Origin: Nocardia vaccinii NBRC 15922
GTDB lineage: Bacteria > Actinomycetota > Actinomycetes > Mycobacteriales > Mycobacteriaceae
Length of the DNA stretch: 64,000 nt
Reading direction: 5' to 3'
Assembly: GCF_001613305.1 (NCBI RefSeq)
Contig: NZ_BDCC01000005.1
Span: forward strand, 62,001 to 126,000
The position numbers were made by a program, and so were the translations under genes. Shown here one piece after another: positions 8,996-17,706 of this stretch. The notes beneath the pieces are model-generated. The model was not told the DNA's origin. It did not search any database and saw nothing but the letters and a program-made list of their open reading frames with translations. The first letter of the stretch is position 1. Every line of letters begins with the position of its first letter.

Positions 8996-11260
8996 GTGAG
9001 CTCGATCCGTATGCGGTGGCGAGGCCGGCGCGAGACCGCGCCTTATCCCTCGCTCGCGGGGTGGAATGAGCTTCCGGGACGGGTTCGGCGGCAGCGTGCG
9101 GCTCCGGGGCTGCGGCCGCAGCGGCGGAGCAGGCCGGAGGAGAGCGAACCGGGGCACGAGCGACCCCGGCGGACTCGGGGGCAGCGGATTCGGCGGCTGG
9201 TGCTGGCGTTGTTCCTGATCTTCTTCGTGATTCCGGCGTTGTTGCTGGTGTTGGCTTATTGGAGTGCGGAGGTGCCCGCGCCGGATGCGGTGCAGTCCAA
9301 TCAGATCGCCACCATCACCGCCGACGACGACACGACCGTACTGGCGAGAATCGTTCCGCCGGAAGGCAACCGGACGCCGGTGCCGCTGACGCAGGTGCCG
9401 GTTCCGGTGCGCGATGCGGTGCTGTCGGCGGAAGATCGGAACTTCTACACCAATCCCGGATATTCGACCTCGGCGTTCCTACGCGCGGCGCGGGACAACC
9501 TGCTCGGGCACGATGACGCCGGCGGTGGGTCCACGATCACCCAGCAGTACGTCAAGAACGCCTTCCTGAGCTCCGAGCGCACCATGTCCCGCAAGGTCCG
9601 CGAGCTGATCATCTCGGCCAAGATGGCACGGCAGTGGAGTAAGGACGACATCCTCGCCGCCTATCTGAACACCATCTACTACGGACGCGGCGCGTACGGG
9701 ATCGCGGCCGCGGCGCGCGCGTACTTCGCCAAACCGGTGCCGGAGCTGACCCCGGCGGAAGGGGCCGTGCTGGCTTCGGTGATCCGCACGCCGTCGCTGC
9801 TGGACCCGGAAACGCATCTGCCGCAGCTGCGGGCCCGCTGGAACTATGTGCTCGACGGCATGGTGAGTATGGGCAAGTTGCGCGCGAAAGACCGTGCGGC
9901 GATCCAGTTTCCGCAGATCGCGCCGGTCAGCGCCTTCACCGACGAGGCCGCGCACAATGCGAACGGGCTCATCCGCACCCAGGTCCTGACCGAATTACGC
10001 AATGCCGGAATCAGTCAGCAGGAAATCGACACCGGCGCATTGCACATCACCACCACCATCGACCCGCGCGCCCAGCAAGCCGCCCTCGACGCAGTGCACA
10101 ACACGTTGAGCTCGCAGCCCGGGCAACTGCGCAGCGCGGTGGTGTCGGTCGACCCGCGTTCGGGCGCGTTGCGCGCCTACTACGGCGGGGACGACGGGGT
10201 CGGCTTCGATTTCGCGCAGGCGCCGCTGCAGACCGGGTCGTCGTTCAAGACCTTCGCGGTGCTGGCCGCACTGCAACAGGGGATTCCGCTGTCGTACCGG
10301 CTCGACAGCGCACCGGTGACGGTGAACGGCGTTCCGGTCACGAATGTGGAGGGCGAATCCTGCGGGACCTGTTCGCTGGCCGAGGCGTTCAAGCGGTCGC
10401 TGAACACCAGCTTCTACCGGCTCGCCGAGACGGTCGGTCCGCAGGCGATCGCCGACGCGGCGCATCAGGCCGGAATTCCGGAGCAGATTCCGGGGGTCGC
10501 GGGCCGCACACTCAGCGAGAACGGCGGGCCGCCCGCCCCGGCGATCGTGCTCGGCGTGTATTCGGTGCGTCCGCTGGATATGGCCGTGGCGTACGCGACC
10601 GTCGCGGATTCCGGGATGTACCACACGCCGTTCATCGTGCAGCGCGTCGTCGCGGGGGACGGCCGGGTGCTGTTGGATCGCGGCGTTCCCGGCAAGGATC
10701 AACTTCCGGCACAGCAACGGATTTCGCCGCAGATCGCCGATACGACGATCTCGGCGATGCTGCCGATCGCGGCGTACTCCAACGGCCACGCCCTCGCGGG
10801 TCGCCCCGCGGCCGCCAAGACCGGCACCACTCAGCTCGGCGACACGGGAGCCAACAAGGACGCCTGGATGGTCGGCTTCACCCCGTCGCTGTCGACGGCG
10901 GTATGGGTCGGCACGGCCGGATCCGAGGCCATCCGAACCTCCGGCGGCGCACCGATCTACGGCGCGGGCCTGCCCTCGGATATCTGGAAGAGAACCATGG
11001 ACGGCGCCCTCGGCGGCACACCGGCCGAACGCTTCCCCGCCGCCCACACCGAAATCCAGGGCCCGTTCATCGCCACGCCTCCGTCCACCGAGCAGTCCCG
11101 CGGGCCGTTCGACATCCTCGCCCCGCCGGCCACCACCACACCCCGCCGCCACACGCCGGTCCCCGCACCCGCTCCGGTCCCGGTTCCCGCACCCCCTCCG
11201 CCGCCCCCGCCTCGCCAGGTCGAGATCTTCCCCGGACTGCACGTCCCGGTCCCGGGCTGA
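8996..11260 (+). CDS. bifunctional class A penicillin-binding protein
   Basis: The protein has 754 residues. A basic cytoplasmic tail (1-65) is followed by one membrane helix (about 67-88). The GT51 transglycosylase domain has catalytic Glu146 in SAEDRNFY and the GGGSTITQQYVKN and KMARQWSK blocks. The transpeptidase has S415-S-F-K418, SLN at 468 and K608-TG. It polymerises and crosslinks peptidoglycan outside the membrane. GAGGAG six bases before GTG 8996 sets the start. After the transpeptidase comes a Pro-rich linker and a short tail, QVEIFPGLHVPVPG, shared with the second PBP at 18.2 kb. There is no PASTA domain. It is a close paralogue of the PonA1-type gene in this window. Confidence 0.9.
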   Translation: MSSIRMRWRGRRETAPYPSLAGWNELPGRVRRQRAAPGLRPQRRSRPEESEPGHERPRRTRGQRIRRLVLALFLIFFVIPALLLVLAYWSAEVPAPDAVQSNQIATITADDDTTVLARIVPPEGNRTPVPLTQVPVPVRDAVLSAEDRNFYTNPGYSTSAFLRAARDNLLGHDDAGGGSTITQQYVKNAFLSSERTMSRKVRELIISAKMARQWSKDDILAAYLNTIYYGRGAYGIAAAARAYFAKPVPELTPAEGAVLASVIRTPSLLDPETHLPQLRARWNYVLDGMVSMGKLRAKDRAAIQFPQIAPVSAFTDEAAHNANGLIRTQVLTELRNAGISQQEIDTGALHITTTIDPRAQQAALDAVHNTLSSQPGQLRSAVVSVDPRSGALRAYYGGDDGVGFDFAQAPLQTGSSFKTFAVLAALQQGIPLSYRLDSAPVTVNGVPVTNVEGESCGTCSLAEAFKRSLNTSFYRLAETVGPQAIADAAHQAGIPEQIPGVAGRTLSENGGPPAPAIVLGVYSVRPLDMAVAYATVADSGMYHTPFIVQRVVAGDGRVLLDRGVPGKDQLPAQQRISPQIADTTISAMLPIAAYSNGHALAGRPAAAKTGTTQLGDTGANKDAWMVGFTPSLSTAVWVGTAGSEAIRTSGGAPIYGAGLPSDIWKRTMDGALGGTPAERFPAAHTEIQGPFIATPPSTEQSRGPFDILAPPATTTPRRHTPVPAPAPVPVPAPPPPPPPRQVEIFPGLHVPVPG

Positions 11261-11690
11261 TCGCGGACATCGCCCCACTCCGTCGAGACTGCCCGGTTTG
11301 CACGAACCGTCCCGAGGCGCCACAACGGCCTTTGGTCTCACGGATCGCTACCGGGTCGAGACCATCTCCGGCCGCCATGTCGGTGTCCCCGGCTAAGCTC
11401 GGGGAACGGAGCAAGCATCGGCAACACTGCCGTGGACCGGCCCATTGCGGGCCAGTCGTGCAACACGCATAGGATCACCTAGAGCAGGGACAGAACACCC
11501 CCAGGTCACCCGTTTTCCGTCTACCCCGAGATACACCACCCCGGCTGGGGCCCGCCCCGGTCCTGGACCGACCGGAGCGCCAGGAGCGACGCGGGAGAGC
11601 GGAGAGCGGGAAGGACCGGGGTCAATAGGGCCAGCCCCGCCGCAGCGGAGCGGAGGCCGAAATACAGCACTAGACATAGGGGCGACACCG
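11261..11690. other. gene-free stretch
   Basis: This is a 430-base gap between the penicillin-binding protein and the first effector-binding gene. Frames on either strand have no ribosome site or domain and look like chance open frames in GC-rich DNA. No strong hairpin or operator was recognised. The last bases (AGGGG shortly before 11691) may serve the next gene. Confidence 0.4.
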
Positions 11691-12152
11691 GTGGATTTCA
11701 AAATCGTCGAGCGCCACGAGACGCTGGTGGCGGGCACGGTCCTGCGCAGCCCGGCGCTGGCGGTCGAAGGCCCGCGCCGACTGAAGGTCGAGGAGGCCTG
11801 GCGGCACAACCTCAAACGCGATCTGCCGGGCCCTCCGGCAAGCGCGTACATCGATCACGCACCGGAGATCGGCTCATATCTGACGCATATCGTCGGTTAT
11901 CGCTGCCAGAGCCTCGACGATCTGTTACCCGGTGATGTGCTGGCGCGCGTGCCGGGCGGCCGGTTCGCGCGATTCGTCCGCAGTGGGGATGATCTGGGCG
12001 ACACCATCGTGTCGGTGTGGCGGGCGGTCTGGGATCTCGAGACCGCGGGCGCGCTGGTACGCGCCTATACCGGCGATTTCGAGCACTATCCGGATCGGCG
12101 CACGGTCGAGGTGTTCGTTGCGCTGGCCGACGACGTCACTGGCGAGAAGTAG
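11691..12152 (+). CDS. GyrI-like / effector-binding domain protein, copy 1
   Basis: The protein has 153 residues. The fold signature is of the small-molecule-binding domain of GyrI and AraC effector modules: ERHETLVAGTVLRSP, then PGGRFARFVRSGDD and the final strand RRTVEVFVALADD. There is no DNA-binding domain, so it would act as a stand-alone ligand or protein binder in the cytoplasm. The GTG start at 11691 is chosen because it aligns with the ATG of the next gene, which begins with the same residues (V/M-D-F). It is separated from copy 2 by only nine bases, so the two are co-translated paralogues. Confidence 0.7.
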   Translation: MDFKIVERHETLVAGTVLRSPALAVEGPRRLKVEEAWRHNLKRDLPGPPASAYIDHAPEIGSYLTHIVGYRCQSLDDLLPGDVLARVPGGRFARFVRSGDDLGDTIVSVWRAVWDLETAGALVRAYTGDFEHYPDRRTVEVFVALADDVTGEK

Positions 12153-12161
12153 GGCGCGAAT

Positions 12162-12587
12162 ATGGATTTCGAGATAGTCACCCTCGGTGAGAGCCTCGTC
12201 GGCGGGCTCACCGTTCCGCTGGCCGGTCGCGAGGTGGCCGCCCGCGACCTGGACCTGGTCAACTTCACCTGGGACAGATACCTGTCGCGGGAGAAGAACG
12301 CCCAGCGCGTAGCGGCCTACGTCGGCCAGAACGACCACGCGGTCGCGGTCCTCGGCTACGAACTCGCCGCTCTGGATCAGCTCGACACCGGCGATGTCCT
12401 CACCCGCATCCCGGCCGGTCGCTACGCCAAGTTCGTAGTGTCCGACAAACCGTACGATCTCCTGCGCACCGCCTGGGCGAAGGTTGCCAAGGCCGAGGCC
12501 GCGGGCACCATCACCCGCTCGCACAGCGCGGAGATCGAGCGCTACACGGGTCCGGCCTCGGTGGAGGTCTTCGTCTCCCTGGACTGA
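12162..12587 (+). CDS. GyrI-like / effector-binding domain protein, copy 2
   Basis: The protein has 141 residues and is a paralogue of the preceding gene. It shares the MDFEIV start, the central LDQLDTGDVLTRIPAGRYAKFV strand pair and the C-terminal PASVEVFVSLD strand. In the family these domains bind cationic or planar ligands or, for GyrI itself, DNA gyrase. The two copies have diverged strongly outside these blocks, suggesting different ligands or a heteropair. Confidence 0.7.
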   Translation: MDFEIVTLGESLVGGLTVPLAGREVAARDLDLVNFTWDRYLSREKNAQRVAAYVGQNDHAVAVLGYELAALDQLDTGDVLTRIPAGRYAKFVVSDKPYDLLRTAWAKVAKAEAAGTITRSHSAEIERYTGPASVEVFVSLD

Positions 12588-12774
12588 GCTGGATTTCCGG
12601 CCCCCGTTCGCTGCGGCGGGGCAGGGCCCTGTCAACCCCTGCCCTTCCCTCCCTCCGCTCCCCCGCTTCCCTCCTCCGCTCCGGTCAATCCAGGACCGGG
12701 GCGGGCCCCGGCCTCGGAGTGGGCGTTATGCGGGGTCGGCGCAACGCATGTGATTCAGGGGTCCTGCCCCCAGA

Positions 12775-12857
12775 GTCGGCAGCCTCGGTGATATGTGTTC
12801 GCGGCGGCGACGAGGGCGGCACGGTCGGCGACGACGATCCGGCCACGGCGTAGTTCG
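12775..12857 (-). pseudogene. duplicated 3' tail of the crp gene
   Basis: These 83 bases repeat the last part of the neighbouring crp gene (12935-13017) with only four differences, at an offset of exactly 160 bases. Read on the minus strand it still encodes ELRRGRIVVADRAALVAAAN, but the stop codon is changed from TGA to CGA. Weaker similarity continues a further 20 bases or so downstream of the tail. It has no start and is a non-functional fragment, probably left by a local tandem duplication and partial deletion. Confidence 0.8.
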
Positions 12858-12944
12858 TGGAACATGGGTTGTTCGGGTCCTGCCGCTGAGGTGGGCGGCA
12901 CACAGGCGGTTCAGGGGCGCCCGGTGCCTCCGGGGTCGGCAGCC

Positions 12945-13610
12945 TCAGTGATATGTGTTCGCGGCGGCGACGAGAGCGGCACGGTCGGTGACGACGATCC
13001 GGCCGCGGCGTAGTTCGACGACGCCGCGATCCTCGAGTTCGCGCAGGATCTTGTTGGCGGTGACGCGGGTGGTGCCGGCCATGGAAGCCAGATCATCCTG
13101 GGTGAGACGGATTTCGGCGATCGGGGCGGGGCCGCCGTAGATGCGGGCGAGGTTGACCAGACGGCGGACCACGCGGGCCTCGACCGGCAGGTACAGCGCC
13201 TCGAGCACCATTCCGGAGAGGCGGCGGACCTGCTCGACGAGAGTGTCGGTGAGCATGCGCTCGACTCCCGGATACGTCGCGCGCAATGCGGTCAGCTGGG
13301 CGCGGCTGAGGCTGAGGGTTTCGGCGATCTCGGCGGCCTCCACGGTGGCGGTCCGTCTGGCCTCGGGGCTCAGCAGGGCCAGTTCGCCGAAGGCGTCGCC
13401 GGGGCCGATGACGGACAGCGTGGCGGTGTAGCCCAGCGGGGTGGCCACGCGGATCAGCAGCAGCCCGCTCTTGACCAGATGCAATGTGTCGCCGGGATCG
13501 CCTTCGTGACACAGGATTTCGCGGCGTTTGAACCGCCGGGGCGTGCACGAGGCGAGCAGCTGACGTCGTTCGCCCTCCGCCAGACCGCGCAACAGCGCGA
13601 ATTCGGTCAT
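12945..13610 (-). CDS. Crp/Fnr family transcriptional regulator
   Basis: The protein has 221 residues. A cyclic-nucleotide-binding barrel (ILCHEGDPGDTLHLVKSGLLLI; phosphate cassette FGELALLSPEARRTATVEA) is followed by a long dimer helix and a winged helix with recognition segment TQDDLASMAGTTRVTANKILREL. The cassette keeps the Gly-Glu-Leu-Ala and Arg residues that hold cyclic nucleotide phosphate, so nucleotide binding is likely. Its ATG overlaps the stop of the upstream membrane cyclase (ATGA), making a producer-sensor pair. Its 3' end has been partly duplicated downstream. Confidence 0.88.
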   Translation of the reverse strand: MTEFALLRGLAEGERRQLLASCTPRRFKRREILCHEGDPGDTLHLVKSGLLLIRVATPLGYTATLSVIGPGDAFGELALLSPEARRTATVEAAEIAETLSLSRAQLTALRATYPGVERMLTDTLVEQVRRLSGMVLEALYLPVEARVVRRLVNLARIYGGPAPIAEIRLTQDDLASMAGTTRVTANKILRELEDRGVVELRRGRIVVTDRAALVAAANTYH

Positions 13611-15241
13611 CGCAGGCCCTCCAGGACGTAGCAGGTGACCGGCTCGCGCCGGCCCTTGACGGTGATTCCGCCCAGCGTCCGCACCACGGCCCGCGAACCG
13701 AGCTGCGCATATGTCGTGGAGCCGATCACCACCGTGCCGGGTTCGGCCACCCCCTCCAGCCGCGCCGCGAGATTGGTGGTGTCACCGATCGCGGTGTAGT
13801 TGCGCATCTGCTCCGCACCGACATTGCCCACGAGTGCGGGCCCGGAGTTGACCCCGACCCGGAACCGCGGCCAGTCCGGGCGTCCCGCGGCGATCCGCCC
13901 GACGACGTACTGCAACCCCAGCCCGGCGCGCGCCGCACGCAACGCGTGATCGGGCTGCGGGGCGGGCGCGTTGAACACCGCCATCACCGCATCGCCGACG
14001 AACTGCACCACCGTCCCGCCCTCGCCCAGGATGACCGGCACGATCGCACCGTAATAGGTGTTCAGCATCTGCACCACCGCCGCCGGATCGGTGTTCTCAG
14101 CGAACGGCGTGAATCCGGACAGGTCCGCCATGAGCACACTGACCTCCGCGATCCGGCCGCCGAGATCGGCCTGCGCGGGATCGGCCAGCAGTTCGGTCGC
14201 CACCGCCGGGGACATGTAGGACCGGAACAGCTCGTCGAGCTGCCCGTACAGTCGCGCGTTCTGCGCCAATACGGCGAATTGCCGTTCGGTGAGCCCGAAT
14301 CGGCGCGAGAGCTGCACCCCGACCGGTCCCAGCGGCGCCTGCGCGGGCACTCCGCTCGCGGCCCGCTCGCGCAGAATGCCGACCATCTCGGTGAGCGCCC
14401 GAGCGTAGTCGCGTTCGAGCGAGGCCATGGTCTGCCGCAACGTCACGCTGTCGAACAGGCCCAGCGCCGAACCCTCCCGGCGGAACTGCAGATGAGTGCT
14501 GACCGCGATCAGCGCGAACGCCACCACCATCAGCACATGCCATTCCCACCACGAGGTCCGCCAGCTGCGCCCGAACCCGACCGCGAGCAGCGCCTCGATC
14601 AGCAGTACGAAGGTGGTGCAGATGGTCAGCAGCAGCAACGCGCGCCGCCGGACGAACCGCCACGCGTACGCGATCGCCGCGCCCAGGTAGCACAGCGCGC
14701 CCACCGCCGCGATGCCCACCAGCGGGCCGGAAGATTCGGTGGGACTGGGCGTTCCGTTCAAGGGCGGCAGGCGGGTCAGCGAGATCGCGGACCAGACAAC
14801 GAAACTCAGCGCCGGAAGCGCGGACAGCAACCAGGACAGTCGATTCAGCCGCGCGACCGCCTCCGGCCCGTATTCGACCGCCGAGGCCAGTGCGGCGATC
14901 CCGCCGAGGGTCAGCCCGATCGGCACCGCGTACACGAAACCGGCATTGGGCGAGTTCAGGATGACCCCGGGCGTGGCGATCGCGTGCAGCGCGAGGAATC
15001 CGGCGGAGAACTGGAACGTCAGCGAGACCAGGATCAACCGGACGTCACGACGCGCGCGGGCGGCGCGAAACAGGATGGTGCCCAACCCCGTTGCGAGCAC
15101 CGCCGCGGCCAGCACCAGCCAGAAATGCTGCACATGGTGTTCGTAGTGGGCGTCGAGCATCGGATCGGCGACGAGCAGCCACAGCCCCAGCGCGGGCAGC
15201 GACACCGCCGTCACCCAGGTGAGGGCTCTCACTTCGAACAC
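13607..15241 (-). CDS. membrane-bound class III adenylate/guanylate cyclase
   Basis: The protein has 544 residues. The first about 250 residues hold six or seven membrane helices. A cytoplasmic linker (helical, 255-345) leads to a C-terminal cyclase domain. Metal-binding aspartates are in VLMADLSGFTPF and VGDAVMAVF, and the transition-state Asn and Arg are in NLAARLEG. The substrate-specifying lysine is replaced by glutamine (VVQFVGDA), and the partner position is threonine (NYTAIGD), as in class IIIb enzymes, so the nucleotide used is uncertain. It starts at GTG 15241 and is coupled by four-base overlap to the Crp regulator, which probably senses its product. Confidence 0.85.
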   Translation of the reverse strand: MFEVRALTWVTAVSLPALGLWLLVADPMLDAHYEHHVQHFWLVLAAAVLATGLGTILFRAARARRDVRLILVSLTFQFSAGFLALHAIATPGVILNSPNAGFVYAVPIGLTLGGIAALASAVEYGPEAVARLNRLSWLLSALPALSFVVWSAISLTRLPPLNGTPSPTESSGPLVGIAAVGALCYLGAAIAYAWRFVRRRALLLLTICTTFVLLIEALLAVGFGRSWRTSWWEWHVLMVVAFALIAVSTHLQFRREGSALGLFDSVTLRQTMASLERDYARALTEMVGILRERAASGVPAQAPLGPVGVQLSRRFGLTERQFAVLAQNARLYGQLDELFRSYMSPAVATELLADPAQADLGGRIAEVSVLMADLSGFTPFAENTDPAAVVQMLNTYYGAIVPVILGEGGTVVQFVGDAVMAVFNAPAPQPDHALRAARAGLGLQYVVGRIAAGRPDWPRFRVGVNSGPALVGNVGAEQMRNYTAIGDTTNLAARLEGVAEPGTVVIGSTTYAQLGSRAVVRTLGGITVKGRREPVTCYVLEGLR

Positions 15242-15295
15242 TCGTCGAACCTACCCACCGATCGCACCCACGGCATCCCGCCGTGGATACGGCAC

Positions 15296-15326
15296 AGTGC
15301 CCCGGCAGCACTGCTGCCGGGGCACT
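15296..15326. terminator. strong symmetric hairpin terminator
   Basis: AGTGCCCCGGCAGCA (15296-15310) and its perfect reverse complement (15312-15326) give a long stem with a minimal loop. It lies 24 bases beyond the stop of the small secreted-protein gene and just upstream of the cyclase gene, so it should separate the two transcripts. There is no T run, which is usual for these genomes. Confidence 0.75.
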
Positions 15327-15349
15327 CCACCTCCGAGCGATCTCGCCGC

Positions 15350-15622
15350 TCAGCGGCCGCGGAACCAGTCGAAGTCGTAACCGTGGTTGTGGTCACGAAA
15401 GTTCCGCCAGTCGCGGTCGTGGCTGCCGTGCCAGACGTAGCGATCGCAGAAGTTGTAGTAGTGCCAGTTGAACTGGCCGTTCCACGCGCAGTAGGAATCA
15501 CCCCACCAGGTGTGCGCCGGTTCGGCGACAGTGGGTGTGGCAGAAGCGATTCCGGCTCCGGCGCCGGCGAGGACGGCGGTGGTCGCGGCGATGGTGGCGA
15601 TCCGGCGGATCTTGCTGATCAT
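15350..15622 (-). CDS. small secreted aromatic-rich protein
   Basis: The protein has 90 residues. A signal peptide (basic MISKIRR, hydrophobic core, cleavage after ASA at about residue 28) leaves a 62-residue mature protein. This contains seven tryptophans, many Tyr, His, Asp and Phe residues, and exactly two cysteines (45 and 59) that could form one disulfide. GGAG six bases before ATG 15622 fixes the start. The gene stands alone between two strong hairpins. No known family was recognised; the composition suggests an extracellular or cell-wall-associated binding protein. Confidence 0.75.
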   Translation of the reverse strand: MISKIRRIATIAATTAVLAGAGAGIASATPTVAEPAHTWWGDSYCAWNGQFNWHYYNFCDRYVWHGSHDRDWRNFRDHNHGYDFDWFRGR

Positions 15623-15764
15623 GTTGTGCTCCAAGTTGTTTCGCTCTGGTTGGCAAGGTGATACCCATCCTGCCGACCGGCGAGCGGAAGCACTGCCAGC
15701 ACGGCGACGCTCACTGTGTAAGCGTCGCTACACAACGTTGAAACGCACGACCCGGAAATAGCGA

Positions 15765-15792
15765 TGCGCCCCCGGAAATCCCCGGGGGCGCA
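15765..15792 (-). terminator. hairpin terminator of ino1
   Basis: An 11-base perfect stem (TGCGCCCCCGG with its complement) and a six-base loop, located 18 bases after the ino1 stop codon. On the transcribed strand it is followed by a modest T-containing stretch. Confidence 0.75.
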
Positions 15793-15809
15793 GCGCGTCC
15801 GAAGCCGGA

Positions 15810-16925
15810 TCAGGCGTTGATGATGAAGGCCTCGAGCTCAGCGCGGGCCACATCGTCGGCCAGCTGCTTCGGCGGGGACTTCATCAGGTAGGCCGAGGCC
15901 GGGATGACCGGTCCGCCGATGCCGCGGTCCTTGGCGATCTTCGCCGCGCGCACGGCGTCGATGATGATGCCCGCCGAGTTCGGCGAATCCCACACCTCGA
16001 GCTTGTACTCCAGGTTCAGCGGAACGTCACCGAAGGCGCGGCCCTCGAGGCGCACGTACGCCCACTTGCGGTCGTCCAGCCAACCGACGTGGTCCGACGG
16101 GCCGATGTGCACCTCGTTGGCGCCCAGTTCCTTCTTCAGGTTGCTGGTGACGGCCTGGGTCTTGGAAATCTTCTTGGACTCCAGGCGCTCGCGCTCGAGC
16201 ATGTTCTTGAAGTCCATGTTGCCGCCGACGTTCAGCTGCATGGTGCGGTCCAGCTGCACGCCACGGTCCTCGAACAGCTTGGCCATCACGCGGTGGGTGA
16301 TGGTCGCGCCGACCTGAGACTTGATGTCGTCACCGACGATCGGGACGCCGGCGTCGACGAACTTCTTCGCCCACTCCGGGTCCGAGGCGATGAAGACCGG
16401 CAGCGCGTTCACGAATGCGACATTGGCGTCGATGGCACATTGCGCATAGAACTTGTCGGCCTCTTCCGAACCGACCGGCAGGTAGGAAACAAGGACGTCG
16501 ACCCGCGCGTCCTTCAGCGCCTGCACCACGTTCACCGGCTCGGTCTCGGACAGTTCGATGGTCTCGGCGTAGTACTTGCCGATGCCGTCCAGCGTCGGGC
16601 CGCGCTGCACCGTGATCCCGGTCGGCGGCACGTCGGAGATCTTGATGGTGTTGTTCTCGCTGGCGAAAATCGCGTCGGACAGGTCGAAGCCGACCTTCTT
16701 GGCGTCCACATCGAACGCGGCGACGAACTTCACATCGCGGACGTGGTAAGGGCCGAACTTGACGTGCATCAGACCGGGCACGGTAACGGTCTCGTCCGCG
16801 TCCTGGTAGTACTGCACGCCCTGGACCAGCGAAGAGGCGCAGTTGCCCACGCCCACGATGGCCACGCGAATCTCGGACCCGGCGCTCGCACCGGTCGCCT
16901 GTGCAGCCGTGTTGACATCACTCAT
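15810..16925 (-). CDS. ino1: inositol-3-phosphate synthase
   Basis: The protein has 371 residues. It converts glucose-6-phosphate to inositol-1-phosphate with NAD, feeding phosphatidylinositol lipids and mycothiol. The NAD loop is [16 protein letters not shown] (about 21-36). The short actinobacterial form is seen, with the [31 protein letters not shown] and [12 protein letters not shown] blocks of the active site. Its start overlaps the stop of the upstream PadR regulator by four bases, as in Rv0047c/Rv0046c of M. tuberculosis, and a terminator follows. Expression is therefore probably controlled from the PadR promoter. Confidence 0.95.
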   Translation of the reverse strand: MSDVNTAAQATGASAGSEIRVAIVGVGNCASSLVQGVQYYQDADETVTVPGLMHVKFGPYHVRDVKFVAAFDVDAKKVGFDLSDAIFASENNTIKISDVPPTGITVQRGPTLDGIGKYYAETIELSETEPVNVVQALKDARVDVLVSYLPVGSEEADKFYAQCAIDANVAFVNALPVFIASDPEWAKKFVDAGVPIVGDDIKSQVGATITHRVMAKLFEDRGVQLDRTMQLNVGGNMDFKNMLERERLESKKISKTQAVTSNLKKELGANEVHIGPSDHVGWLDDRKWAYVRLEGRAFGDVPLNLEYKLEVWDSPNSAGIIIDAVRAAKIAKDRGIGGPVIPASAYLMKSPPKQLADDVARAELEAFIINA

Positions 16926-17491
16926 GGCCGGTATTTCCCTCTTTCTGTGGTGCCGCCTTCATCGATTGCGCCTTCCATCGATTGCTCTGCGGCGATCAAT
17001 TCGTTGAGCCAGCGCACTTCGCGCTCGCTTGATTCGAGGCCGAGCTGGTGCAGCTGGCGGGTGTAGCGATCCAGGGTCCCGCTGGCCCGTTTGATCGCCT
17101 CCCGCAGCCCCTCCCGGCGTTCCTCGACCTGCCGGCGCCGGCCCTCCAGGATCCGCATCCGCGCCTCGGCGGGAGTGCGGCCGAAGAAGGCCAGGTGAAC
17201 GCCGAACCCGTCATCGGTGTAGTTCTGCGGACCGGTATCGGCGAGCAGCTCGCTGAACCGCTCTCGGCCGGGCTCGGTCAGCTGGTAGACCCGCCGCGCC
17301 CGCCTGGTCACCGCACCGGCCGGAGACTCCTCGGCGATCAACCCGTCGGTCTGCATACGGCGCAGCGTCGGGTAGAGCGACCCGTAGGAGAACGCCCGGA
17401 ACGGCCCCAGCAACCCGGTGAGTCGTTTGCGCAGCTCGTAGCCGTGCATGGGCGCTTCCAGGAGCAGCCCGAGAATCGCGAGTTCGAGCAC
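16922..17491 (-). CDS. PadR family transcriptional regulator
   Basis: The protein has 189 residues. The N-terminal winged helix ([39 protein letters not shown]) is typical of PadR, followed by a long C-terminal coiled dimer arm typical of the Vir-like subfamily. AGGAGGTGAG lies just before the GTG start. It is the homologue, by position and sequence, of M. tuberculosis Rv0047c and is translationally coupled to ino1. A perfect inverted repeat 55 bases upstream is the likely autoregulatory site, so inositol synthesis may follow the unknown PadR ligand. Confidence 0.88.
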   Translation of the reverse strand: MLELAILGLLLEAPMHGYELRKRLTGLLGPFRAFSYGSLYPTLRRMQTDGLIAEESPAGAVTRRARRVYQLTEPGRERFSELLADTGPQNYTDDGFGVHLAFFGRTPAEARMRILEGRRRQVEERREGLREAIKRASGTLDRYTRQLHQLGLESSEREVRWLNELIAAEQSMEGAIDEGGTTERGKYRP

Positions 17492-17545
17492 CGGGCCTCA
17501 CCTCCTGATGTCGTATGCGGACCGCACCTGTGGATGCGATGACCA

Positions 17546-17566
17546 ACTATATCGCGCCGATATAGT
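17546..17566. promoter_or_regulatory. inverted repeat, likely PadR operator
   Basis: ACTATATC-GCGCC-GATATAGT, a perfect eight-base inverted repeat with a five-base spacer. Its AT-rich arms stand out from the GC-rich surroundings and it sits where the padR-ino1 promoter is expected. Confidence 0.75.
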
Positions 17567-17706
17567 AGCCGACACGTCGGTGCGACACATCGAATCGCGA
17601 CGGAGCGTTCCACGGGCGGGATTCGGGGGCCCCGAATCCCGCCGGAGCGAAGCGAAGGCCGATGACTCTGAAGCGTGCGTCGGTGCGCACCGCTACTCTG
17701 GAGGCC

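Noticed and set aside
12690..12716. GC-rich inverted repeat CCGGGG/CCCCGG as a terminator after the effector-binding genes
   Set aside because: Only a six-base stem in very GC-rich sequence; chance occurrence is likely.
13946..15661. 571-codon plus-strand frame rich in Arg, Gln and His
   Set aside because: Lies wholly opposite the membrane cyclase and secreted-protein genes; composition is typical of antisense frames in GC-rich DNA.
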